From contig JAQFWX010000004.1 of assembly GCA_027605045.1 (NCBI GenBank), positions 1,746,683 through 1,810,682 on the forward strand: a stretch of DNA of 64,000 bases. The letters are read 5' to 3'. This stretch comes from Phallus indusiatus. Taxonomy: Eukaryota > Basidiomycota > Agaricomycetes > Phallales > Phallaceae. The translations under genes were made by a program, and so were the position numbers. Under the pieces are notes generated by a model, which was not told the DNA's origin, made no database searches, and worked only from the letters and a program-made list of their open reading frames with translations. Below, one piece after another: positions 1 through 12,780 of this stretch; within the stretch, counting starts at the first letter, position 1; every line of letters starts with the position of its first letter.

Positions 1-2195
1 GCGAAAATATATCCAATCGGTATACCGCTTCGATGTCTGAACCAGTACAAGGCGTTCGAGAAGCATTAAAGAATTTCGAATTGGTTTTGGCTTCTCGAAG
101 CAACTCGCCCTTTTGTGCTGGAGTCATTTCGAATCGACTAAAATCTGGTAAAGGGGCTTTGGAACGTGCCAATGACGTCGAGTTAATGCTTGGTCGGCTC
201 AAGGAAACGCTCGAAACCGAGAAGAGTAAAGAACAGCAAAGGCTAGACACTGAAAAAGAGCAAATTTCGAGGCAAGAGAATCAAAGATCAGAGGAACTTG
301 TTGAATTTCCGGAGCCGCGGAATCTTCAAGAGGCTTTCGAAGAAGGTAAGAGCTTTTGCGGATATACTGACATCCACCTTACCTGTTGTCAGATGTTTTT
401 GGTACTTTGACCCCGATGCGTTCAATTCCGTTAAATTTGGTGAATCTTCAAAATCGTATCATGGCACTGAAAGCCAGCTTGAGATCATTTAACGAAAATG
501 TCTCCGCGACATGTTACTCAAATGACGTCTCGGCGATGATTCCCGGTTTGGAGCAGGTCGCCCAAGCACAAAGCAATTTCTCTGATCTCGAAAACGAAAT
601 TAACGAACTACCACTTAACGTTGATCATCCAGACACAAATACGGAGCTGGACTCAATCCGTTCTGAATTAGATAAAACCCGTACACTGCTAGAACGACTC
701 ATTTTACTCGGTGAAATATCCAAGAAAATAGCCGTTTGCGATAATGCCTTTAGTGACTTGCTGGAACACATAGATAGCTATCCTGCCCCACCCCCTGCCG
801 CGACTCTAGTTTCGGACCATACCTCTGATTCATTTATTCCATGCGAGGAGCAGCTGAAAGCCCGTCTGATTTATTGCACAGATCAAATGGATTCAGTCGC
901 TCAGGCAGCCGTGACATTAAACGATAGCCGTGTCCTTAATGAACAGGCAAGATTAAGGCAAACATTACTGGAACTCCGTGCCATGTGCATTGATCGAATC
1001 AACGGGACTCATTCTCGCCCGGCTAGCACAGCGAGTTCCAGTCGCAGTGTCAGCGTTGTCGGTGGGCCCATTGCATCAACTCCCAAGAGCAAGCCCACGC
1101 TGGATGGAAAAACGCCCAAGGGTCCAAAACGCTTCCCATTTAGCGAGTCCGATAAAAGCAGCCGCCGATCTGTGTCTGGTTCACAAGATCCTGCTAAGCC
1201 CCCAGCGCATCCATCTAACCGATCGCATACCTCCAATCGATCCGTTTCAGGACCATCCATGACTTCATCGTTGTTTAGCCCTACATTTTCTTCCAGACAA
1301 CGCACAACCAGCCTTGCTTCGACCAGTCGGGCTACGCCTCCGGCCATTCGACCGAGAACACTTTCCAGAAGACCCGTGTCTCCCACTCAGTCCGAGACGT
1401 CCGGAAGAAGTCGACCATCTTCCCGAGGGACATGGGCACGCGCACCTCGTCAGTCGTTTGGATCAACGCTGCGAGGTTTAAGCACAGAATCACGAAGACG
1501 TGAAAAATATGTTCCCAATCCCAAGTCAAAACTTGATGTCGCAGTGGGACACGTTGTAAATAATTTTAAACTTCCTGTTACGATACAAATTGCGGAAGAA
1601 GGCTGGAAGGATCAAAGTGGGAAATATTGGATTGGTGATGCCGAACCTAAACTTTGCTTTTGTCGGATTTTGCGCTCTCAGACTGTAATGGTCCGCGTGG
1701 GAGGCGGGTGGTCTGAATTGTCCAGGTAAGTCCGTCAGGATGTCAATGTTCAACAGATGACTTAATCTGAATTCTTTAAGGTTTCTGAAAGGACATTTCG
1801 CCGATTTACTTGCAGAGCTGCCTCCATCACCACCAACTAATGAGGAAAAATGGATTTCGTCGCGTACACTACAAGAAGCAGGAAGCCCCATTCCAACTGT
1901 CCTCAGCAGTCCTAGGACGCCGGAACCCAAACTCTCTTCTACAGGACTTCCATCCCTGCAGGTCTTTACTCCTAGCGGAACCAGCCCACGATCCATTCGA
2001 ACAACATCTACTACCCCAGACAGCAAATCGCCTACAAGTCTCACTCCCTTTCAATACATGCGCCGTGCTGATGCGATTGTTCGCCCTTCGACGCCTAGTT
2101 CAAAATCATCACTGCGGTCAAGTCTCAAACCTAATGATACCCCAACTCTGCATCGTGCTATCACACCTCCGCGCCCGCATGTGTGGAGGCCTTAA
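1..2195 (+). CDS. GAS2-related (GAR) domain protein, 5' partial
   Basis: The frame is open from base 3 through the first Met at 33, so the gene probably begins left of the window. Exons are 3-345, 393-1725 and 1781-2195; all phases agree. The N-terminal half (about residues 1-210 from Met33) is helical and charged, spectrin/plakin-like. A Ser/Arg/Pro-rich linker follows (about 215-480). A GAR domain comes next (about 490-560): it has the conserved GHVVN, a KYW...GD block and the RVGGGW motif and crosses the second intron. The tail is Ser/Thr/Pro-rich with TPxxF and SPRTP motifs. GAR domains bind microtubules in GAS2 and spectraplakin proteins, so a cytoskeletal linker role is inferred. No calponin-homology domain is visible; it could lie upstream. 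Family assignment is firm; the role is inference. Confidence 0.8.
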
Positions 2196-2391
2196 ATATT
2201 CTCATCGCACTCACGTATTTTATTTCCTCTTTGCTTTGGAAGCTTTACCCATTTTCGCTCGCATTATATATATATTCCCATTCGACTGAAAATTATTCAA
2301 ACTTTTGTATTTCACATCGTATGTAGAAAAGGATTTGCACCGCCGTGTGTAATATTAGTCTCGCGTTTTCGTCACTTGTCACAGATTTGAA

Positions 2392-4121
2392 ATGGATGTT
2401 GACTTGAGGTGCAATAATCTGAGTTGCAGGTAGGAATTGCTTTTTATCTTCCTTTGTGTTTTGTTGTATCCTTTTATATGATTGTTTTAGGAAAACATTG
2501 ACTGAAAAGGCTGTTGTTGTACGTGTCACAATTAAAAACATAACCATATCTTTCGCTGACTGAAAGATTGTTTTGTAACGCAGACTACATGTGAGTGACA
2601 ACGCATATACCGACTAATTAACTCATTTTAGAGACTAAGGCTCACACGCATTTTGCGGTAAGAAGCTATAATCCATGATAATGTTATTTTGCTGAAAACA
2701 CTTGTTTAGTCGAGTGCGCCAACCTTTTGTTCGACGCGAGCTCGCAGTCCTGCCCAGCATGCGGAACAGCGTTATCAGAGCCGTAAGCATAGCACTGAGT
2801 ATCTCATTCCTTCAGAAAATACTCAATTATTTCCAGGGATGATGTCGTCATAACGTCTTTGAGGCCAACAAATGATTACAAGACGGTATATCATTTTGAT
2901 GAACTTGGGGCCTCTTTTCTATTGAGTTTTTTAGTCCGTTCTTTCAGGACTTTCGCCTGCTATCATATTAGAGATCTGCAACAGGTGAATATTTTTCTAA
3001 CTATGGTACATTAACTTGACCGACTAGTGAATAAAGGGCAATTGCCTTCTGGCAGTACCAAGTTCACCAGGAAGGGTACTAGGCGATTGGCATCTACAGC
3101 CATTTTCTACCAGACACCACTGCGCTAATTACATGCCGTTAGCTCCTACCAACAGGCAGTCTTAAAAACCGTAAATGACAAAAATCTACATCTAACAAAA
3201 CAATTGGACAACGTCGTTCGAGAAGGTTTATATTCCATTCGTTCTCATAAATGTCAGTTTCATGATGACTGCCTGCTCACACTTCACAGCACATGGAGAA
3301 TTGAATATCCTAAAGAACAAGATATCAGGTGAGTATCATCATACCGTCACAAACATCACGGCTTTTTTCATGATATCTTAGGTCTCGAGCGTGAATTGGA
3401 TGACGAAAAGCGCAAAAACAGGGAAATGCAATCCGGGTTACGAGAGAAAGATAAAGAATATCAAAAAATGAAGGCAGGTCCAACACCTCACTCGGGAACG
3501 CATTTTTGAAAATTGAAGATCTACATACACCACCAGACGCAATTCGATGCCTTGAAGCGAAAGTCCTTGTTGGCCCAAGGTCCAATGGTCACAGATTCAG
3601 GACCACCCGTCGGAGAGCACCTGAATGTATCGACGACCATGACCTCAATTGCTGAACACTCGAGTCAACATGGTTATTCAGGTCAAATTCACGTTGGCGG
3701 TGGAAACCTTAGTCGAGGACTCTCCAATGTTTCTACTAGTAATAATGATTTGGCATTAATCGAATGGCCGATAGCATGGAAGCATACAAGGTAATTGGGG
3801 CATAATAAATAATTGCAGTTGATTATATTTTTGTAGATTCAGCGTACACCTTTAAAGCAAAGCCGATCTGGAACTTTTACCAGCGAATTCAAACGACATC
3901 ATCACGCTCCACAGCGTTCCATTTACGACAAGACAGCTGTTTCCGACGTGTCCGAGAACGAAGTAAATAGTCTCTTAGGATACCGACAAGGTACGGTGCG
4001 AAACACCGTCAATGCTCCAATGCTGGGCCAAAGAGGTTTGTATGAATAAAGGTTCATATGGTAAATCTTCATTAAAAATCTAGCCAGGGAAACATACCGG
4101 TATCAAAATGCGAAATGGTAG
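2392..4121 (+). CDS. HEI10/CCNB1IP1-like RING meiotic SUMO/ubiquitin ligase
   Basis: This gene has many very small exons. Splicing from ATG 2392 gives an N-terminal RING: CNN...C, then TTCSHAFCVECAN and CPACG. It continues with PDDVVITSLRPTNDYKTSVL and an AFWQYQVHQE block, then a coiled coil of about 90 residues ending YQKMK. This order and these motifs are those of CCNB1IP1/HEI10, which stabilises crossover intermediates on meiotic chromosomes. The C-terminal tail contains a basic QRTPLKQSRSG segment. One donor (3474) is GC rather than GT. The junction around 3750-3838 is unresolved because the frame before it and the frame after it do not join with a canonical intron. The stop is at 4049, or at 4121 if the 53-nt segment from 4036 is an intron. 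Identity is good; the last third of the model is provisional. Confidence 0.75.
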
Positions 4122-4250
4122 TCTGCTTTACTAAAATGTTGAGAAAGAAAAGAAAATTCTGATACATGCTGGGTTGAGATGGTAATCGAACGTAAAAAAT
4201 AGTGTAGTATAGTGAGCAACAAGGGTTTGCTGTGATTTTCCCTCCTTCCA

Positions 4251-7200
4251 TCAGGCTTGGACTTCATTATTTGCATCCTTCAGATAATCGTTAATAGCAG
4301 TCATTGGATCATTATTCTGGGCTCGTCGTAAATAAGCGGATAAAACAGGTTTTTCAACGTTCGGTAGATGATCTCCCATCATTTCGATACGGCGGTCGAG
4401 TGAACTGTTCGAGGTCGAGTCTACAGACCGACGACCGGGCGAGATGGAATGCCGTTTAGACAGTACTGAAGACGATGAATCTTCGATTTTACGAGAATAT
4501 ATCAGTGTACTCGAGCGATGCGCACTTCTCGGAGGAGCTCGTGGTCCTCCCGGTAAAGTGGGAGCATGTTCAAGTTTAATGACTCGCTGCGAGTTTTGCT
4601 GCTGCTGCAGTTGTTGTTGTTGTTGTTGTGTTGCTGTTGCAGCGCCGTTGTCGGATGCAGTAAACTGTGTGATTGCTTGGTTGGAGATACAGGTTGTGGT
4701 ATAGCCCTATCCTTCCTTAAACTCGCTTTACGACCGATGGAAGCGAAAAATCCACCGCCTAGCGATCGTGAAGAGTGCGTGGGTGAAACGAGGAAAGGAG
4801 AGTCGACACTAAAGTTTTTAGAACCGCGTCTGCGAATGCCGATTCCCTGTGCTAACGACGGGTAAGGCAGGCTGGGCGGGGCTGTCATGGAGGATGGTGG
4901 CATGTCTGCGGGCTTAGTCATTAGATCGGTAGCGGTATATGCATCTCCACGAATTGGAAATGTAGCTTCCGATGCGATTGAACCTCTTGAAACATGACGA
5001 GTTTGCTTCTGGAACAGTTGATTCATCACTGGTGTTGTCGAGGGGACTGTCAGATTGTTACGCTCGTTTCGATCTATTGGTAAGAAAATGCGATTTAGGA
5101 AGGATAAAAATGGTACTGATATTAAGGCAAAAAAAAAAAAACTGACCTTTTTTCGCGACACAGGCAACCCAGTGTCTCAAACCCGTCTCCTCGTGCATGA
5201 GCTCGCGGAATCTAGCATTATATGCTAACGCTCTTTCTTTAGACGATTTCATAGAAAGTATATCCTTAAAGTTCATAGCATCAGGCCAATCAGACGGGGT
5301 TTTTTTAGGATAAAAGTTGGCGGAGGATAGTTGATTTGACAGGTCGACCGTGATATGGTTGGACATGATAGTGGGTTGATAGAAAGTATCAATGATAGGT
5401 TCTGGGGTTAATGGTGAAAGAGGGGGTGATATTCTAATTGAAGCTCGTCGTTCCTGCAAGGCAGGTGGCAACTTGGGCACCTGGGGTTCAATAGAGGACC
5501 CGTACGACGATGGGGATGAGGGGGAGATATAACCAGCAGGTCTGAGGTTAAAACACGAGCACTCTCCGGGCTTTCAGACTGAATGTGAATAGGGTCGGGT
5601 TGCTGATTTGAGCTAGAGGTGATCGAGAGTGCTTCGGCTTTGTCTTCGGCGAAAGGCCCATGGTCTTCTTGAATAATTTTAGATTCCTGTTTGGAGGGCT
5701 GTTCAAGACCGACGGTGGATATTCCGAAAGCGCCTTCACGGGTATGATGAGACTGTTCGGCGTGCCCATCTGTATTTGTGATCTCAGACCGACTCGCTGA
5801 ACGTGAACTAGAGTTTTTTTTTAAAAAAAGGGTTAGGGTGGTTTTTGAAAACAGAACACGATCACTTACGGTGTGGCTTGTTCATCTGACTCGGGAGGGG
5901 TTGAACCTTCTCGAGATACTATTTTATCGCTATCGGAGGTGAAAACTGACACTGCAGTGAGAGAATAGTCTGAACTAGTTGAAGGAGTATTGGTAAGCTG
6001 GACTTGGGAGGACATAGCCTCGGGATTGGTCGTGATTAGCTGCGACTGAGGTCGTTCGCGTTCAGAGCTAGCAGGACGAGAGGTGGGAGTGAGACGTGGC
6101 GGACGTGGCGGAGGAGCTGCATTTGATGCGGCGAGGGAGTAGATGCGTCGGGGCGGTGAAGGCAACGGACCTGCGGTCGAGTGGAGCCCTGGTTGATAGT
6201 ACAGGTAGGACTGTGACAAGGGTTGAGCCGGTTTGTAGGCCAAGCGCGTCGTGTGTTTTTGTTTATCGCGTTCGCGCTCGATGGACGTTCTTGGGGTATC
6301 GACCGACGACGAAGCATGCTTGGCGCGATTTGCAACTGGCTTTGTCGGGGTGTCCTCGAGATCGTCATTATTATTACTGTCATCCTGGTCCAGCATTGTG
6401 CGTTTCTCTGTTTCTGTGTCCGTGACGGGTGTCATGGAAGCGAGCGCGCCAGACGGGGAAGGAGAGCGTGATCTCGGTGTCTGAAACAACGGCAAAGTGA
6501 GTCTACCGGGGTGAGAGGGAGGAGGAGAAGGATCAGCTGGTGAGGGCTGAAGATGAAGTTGAGAGCCAGGGGCCATCTGATTCAAATTGGTGCTAATAGT
6601 AGGAATTGTCCCGACGATGCCGATGTCGCGTGAGGACCTGCCCCTCTTGTGCTGTTGTTTCGGTTGGAGGTCAGATGCTGATCTGTGGTGGTTGGAATAT
6701 AAATGATTTGGGATAGAGAACACGTTTTGAACTGGCGGCGCGGAGACTGGCGGTGCCGATGCATCGGACAAGTCCAAGTATCTGGCAGTGTCCCCGCTTA
6801 CATTCAACAAGTCGTTCAGTTTAGTGGGCGCTCCACGACGGGCTAGGAGAGAAGGGGTATTAGCATTGGCGTTGGTGTTGGTGTTGGTAGTGTTGGTGAT
6901 ATTGCTGATGTCGGGCGTTCTGACTCTCACTGTCGATGGGCGGTGAAGGGACAAGGGGACTGTGCCGCCAGAGGAGGACGAGGAGGAAACGGTTCGGCTG
7001 CGAGCGAGAGTCTGAGTAGATACGATGTTGGTGGCCATGGTGCTCGTTCTAGGACGATGTCTTTGTTGTTGTTGTTGATTATGATTATGATTATGATGAT
7101 GATAATGATGATGGCCTTGTAACGCAGTTGTGCTCAGATCGTCGTGGTCGTCGTTGCTGCTGGTGACGCTGATCTCTGTTGTTGCCGCGTCCTCGGCAGA

Positions 7201-7424
7201 GCGAGGGTAGTAATAATCGTAGTAGTAGTCGTAGTCGTAGTAGTGGTAGGGCGGGTGTTGTTCTGTGTGTTTTGATGAATGATTAGAGGATAGAAAAAGA
7301 AAGAGAAAGAGAAAACTAGTGCACCATGATCATGATGATTCGAGTTATTATTATGATTGCTGTTGTTCTTCCATAATACACTATGATCGCCGCGTGATCC
7401 TGCACTCGCTTTGCGACCACTCAT
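4251..7424 (-). CDS. Low-complexity conserved fungal protein of unknown function
   Basis: I do not recognise a named family. The start is taken at MSGRKASAGSRGDHS (7424); an upstream Met near 7499 is possible. About 960 residues. The first 110 residues hold Asn/His runs, a Tyr/Asp run (YHYYDYDYYYDYYY) and a poly-Gln stretch. A Ser/Thr/Pro-rich region follows. One compact block, at about 5160-5300, looks structured and constrained: FKDILSMKSSKERALAYNAR, then FRELMHEETGLRHWVACVAKKG. After it come PSSMTAPPSLPYPSLAQG, a GGGFFASIGRKASLRKD basic patch, another poly-Gln tract and a C-terminus SAYLRRAQNNDPMTAINDYL. The compact block resembles a regulatory or scaffold module. Two frame changes need explaining: near 5500-5570 (an intron of about 53 nt works) and at 4628-4633 inside a CAA repeat (see findings). 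Confidence 0.6.
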
Positions 7425-7710
7425 AGCACTCCGGGCACGGGACTGAGATGTCCGCGCTCGCACCGCTGTTGTTGAGGCTGAGGTTGTTGATGTATACATA
7501 CGCCGTGTGTGTGTGTAAGAGAGCAAAGGGTTGTGTGTATATTCGTTACTTTACTTTGTTTTTAAATACAACAGACACATGTTCTAATGAGCAACGGGGA
7601 CACGCGTGTTTCGGGCGAGTTGGTCCAAGCGCGCACTCCTGCAGGGACTCGAGCCCTAATGAAGCCTTGTTCTTGGTACATATACAGTAGCGAGCCTTCA
7701 ATTTACCAGT

Positions 7711-10571
7711 CTAATTTAGCACCACCACCAGGTGCCTTGCCGACCGCTTTGACCTTCCTTCCTTCACATATCCAAATCCGTCCAGCCAGGGCCACAGTTC
7801 ACTTCGTCTCGTCTCGAACGCATCAATGGCGTCACTCTTCTGCAAAGTCAGTCCAATGTCGTCCAGTCCATTCAGCAAACAGTGCCGTCGGAACGGATCA
7901 ACGCTAAACTTCATAATATCCCCGTTCTCCCGACGAACTTCCTCCTTCTCCAGGTCAACTTCGATTGCTTTGCAAGCTGCCGCATCTTCATAAAGAACAA
8001 GGCACTCTTCTCGGCTCAAAACGCACGGCAGCATTCCATTCTGCATCGCATTTGTTTTGAATATTTCCGCAAAGCTCGGCGCAATGATGCAGCGAATCCC
8101 AAAGTCCTTCCTAATTTCAGATTATTAAATGAGCAACCATCAAATCGACATCACTTCCCCAAAACACTCACAAACTCCAAGGTGCGTGTTCCCGACTAGA
8201 CCCACATCCGAAATTAGCTCCAGTGCACACAAGAATGCACGCTTCGTCATACGGTTTGCGATTCAGAATGAAGTCAGTGTCGGCTCCCGTCACGGGATCT
8301 TTCCGGAGCGTGTAGAACAAAGCATCTTTCAGCCCCGTCCTCTTAATCGTCTTCAAAAACTGCTTGGGAATAATCATATCCGTATCCACGTTTTCCATTT
8401 TCAACGGCGCCGCGATCCCTTTTAGCACAGTAAAAGTGCGCGAATTAACGTCACTACCGCCACCGCCACTAGCGGGCAAACCGGCATCTGCGGTCCCCTT
8501 CCATCCTTCTGGGGCAGGAGGCGGTAATATCTTGTCCGTTAAGAATCTCAAAGGATCTATCGTCTTAAGAGAAACAACATCGTTGCTGCTACCTGTTGTT
8601 CCCGCACCGCCAATCAATTTTCGGACGTCCGTGAGTCTCCCAGTCATAGCAGCGGCAGCGGCCATAGCAGGACTAAGAAGATGCGTTCTCCCACCGGCAC
8701 CTTGACGTCCTTCGAAATTTCTATTGGACGTACTTGCGCATCGCTATATGTATGCATCAGGTTCGTTAGTGAGGCGTCCAAGTACCAGCACAGCCTTTAC
8801 TCACTTCTTTTGGAGAGAGCTGATCAGGGTTCATCCCTAGACACATCGAGCAGCCAGCTTCACGCCAGTCCCATCCCGCACGCTTGAAAACAGCTGAAAG
8901 ATTTTCCGCTTCCGCTTGTTCTCTAACAAGAGTCGAACCAGGCACGACCATCGCTACAACCCCCTGAGGTACTTTGGCATCAGGACCAGCAGCGAGAATG
9001 ACTTTAGCAGCAGACCGCAAATCCTCAATTCGACCGTTCGTGCAAGATCCTAAAAATACTTTATCGACTTTGATATCCTCCATTCTTGTTCCAGGCGTTA
9101 ACCCCATATATGCTAGAGAACGTTCTACAGACGCGCGTTTCGTAGGATCAGCGATGTTGCTGGGGTCAGGAACCACCCCAGTTATGGGCACAACATCTTG
9201 GGGAGACGTTCCCCAAGAAACAGTAGGTGCGATATCTTCAGCTCGGATATTAACTTCGACATCGAACTTGGCGCCCTCATCAGTCTTTAAGCTGCGCCAA
9301 TATTCTACCGCACGATCCCACGCTTCACCTTCCGGTGGGGCGAGTGGGCGACCTTTGAGATATGCAAAGGTAATTTCGTCTGGGGCGATCATTCCAGCCC
9401 GTGCCCCAGCTTCGATACTCATATTGCTGAGTAAAGTAAACATGAGCGAAGGTCTAGGGAAACAAAGAAAAATAATACGAACCATACACTCATTCGAGCT
9501 TCCATGCTAAAGTTGCGGAAAACAGAACCAGCGTATTCAATGACAGATCCAGTACCGCCGGCAGTACCGATAACACCGATGATATGCAAGATGACATCCT
9601 TTGAACCTACACCTTCGGCGAGCTCTCCATCTACGGTGATGCGCATGTTTTTGCTCTTGCGTTGTAGAAGAGTTTGAGTAGCCATGACATGTTCGACTTC
9701 AGAAGTCCCAATTCCAAAGGCCAAGGCACCGAAAGCACCGTGAGCTTGACGATCGTGTTAGATGAGAAGAATACTTTTCAAAAGAAAAATCGTACTGGAT
9801 GTATGCGAGTCGCCACAGACACAGGTAATCCCGGGAAGCTAGAAAATTAAATTAGCTCCATAAAACGATTCGAATGCGTTTGTTAATTACCGTAAATCCT
9901 TGTTCGGGGCCAATGATGTGGACAATACCTACATACGAATGAATAAACCAGTCATCACTTTTCCAAATTCGACATACCTTGCCTGCGATCGTCCATACCA
10001 AAATACGTGATACCAAACTCTTTCACGTTATCTTCCAAAGTCATGCATTGAGCTCTGGATTCGGGCTCATGAACAAAGTTCTTGATGGTGGTAAAATTCT
10101 TGCGAGACAGCGTTCTAAAAGTAAGACATTGTTAACGATTCCTTCTCAGTGCGTGGTACTGCATGTACTTACGGTATGTTGTGATCCACTGTAGCTAGAG
10201 TACAGTCAGTTCGGCGAACTGGACGACCTGCATTGCGGCTATGAAGATCAAAAAGAGATAAATGCATGATCTGATCCGCTTGAGTTGTATACGCACAGTC
10301 CTTCGAATGCTTGCGGACTAGTGACTTCATGGACCAGATGTCTTTGAAGGGATTTAGTCTTTACGCCGATACGTGAGATGCGAATCTTGTAAAATACCTG
10401 TCAATGTACAAAAGAGCAGACCCGTCTTCCTGTTGATATCTAGAAAAAATGCCGCCGTATTGAGTACATTAAAGCCTTGTGGCTGTTGAACGACGTTCAA
10501 AAAACGCACACAACATGATCGTCCCATATTTTATCGTACAACGTGCGCGGTTGAGCAATTGGGGCAGGCAT
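7711..10571 (-). CDS. LEU1: 3-isopropylmalate dehydratase (isopropylmalate isomerase), Leu1
   Basis: Catalyses interconversion of 2- and 3-isopropylmalate in leucine synthesis. It begins [21 protein letters not shown] at 10571. The N-terminal LeuC-type aconitase half is split by many short introns. It contains the [14 protein letters not shown] and [14 protein letters not shown] motifs, which carry the cysteines that ligate the 4Fe-4S cluster. The C-terminal LeuD-type swivel half contains [17 protein letters not shown] and [11 protein letters not shown], followed by [16 protein letters not shown]. As in other fungi, both bacterial subunits are fused in one chain, here about 780 residues. The stop at 7711 follows a short ARHLVVVLN tail. 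No frame break was seen. Identity is certain from motif order and full length. Confidence 0.96.
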
Positions 10572-10730
10572 GAGGTTTCAATTGTTGACTAATTCCAAAT
10601 TACAACACACGACTTATATATGGGGAAAAAGAATAAAAGGGAAAGAATAAGAATTGAAAATGTGACATTTAAATGAGTCATGGATTACAAGCGCCAGTCA
10701 CATGCAATATAGAACTCAATTATGATTATC

Positions 10731-12294
<1,564 letters not shown>

Positions 12295-12780
12295 TGTGGA
12301 AGGAGAGGAGGTTGGGGGAAAGAGGGACGCGAATGCTCTCCTTATGTAATGGTTCCGAGAGGGGCTGGCTGAGTGTGAATATCGTTAATTGGCTGCGGTC
12401 GCTCCCCGGCCTTGGAGACGAGAGTAAATACGACATGGCATGACATAGTACATATGTGCTCGTTCACTATTACTTCGTAACTTGATGATTTAGATAGTTA
12501 TTTTATCGCAGCCAGTAGTCTTCTGGGATTTACCACTGCCGGGACATTTTGATTGATATCTGATTTTGATTGGATGTCACCGCTTCATAATGTTTGGCGC
12601 CCCCCAGTAGCTTCATAATAATATCATACACCGCTCGCTGGTTTCGAGTTCATTCTTTCTTCACTTCTGTTTCGCTTTCTCCCATCATTGTAATTTATCC
12701 CCGTAATTTCTCTTCTCTTTTATCTTGTCTTTTTTTATATTCACAGCACTTGAACACCAAAATATATCACTCAACCAATA
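12295..12780. promoter_or_regulatory. Divergent promoter between aspartic protease and YP-repeat gene
   Basis: This 486-bp spacer separates two head-to-head genes. The side next to the plus-strand gene (about 12650-12770) is a long pyrimidine-rich stretch, typical of fungal core promoters just upstream of the start codon. No ORF of interest and no clear TATA box or known operator stands out. Confidence 0.45.

Noticed and set aside
7605..7665. tRNA-like text (GGGCGAGTTGGTCCAAGCGC and GACTCGAGCCC)
   Set aside because: The A-box and B-box resemblances are about 10 nt too close, and no acceptor or anticodon stem can be paired. Probably chance.
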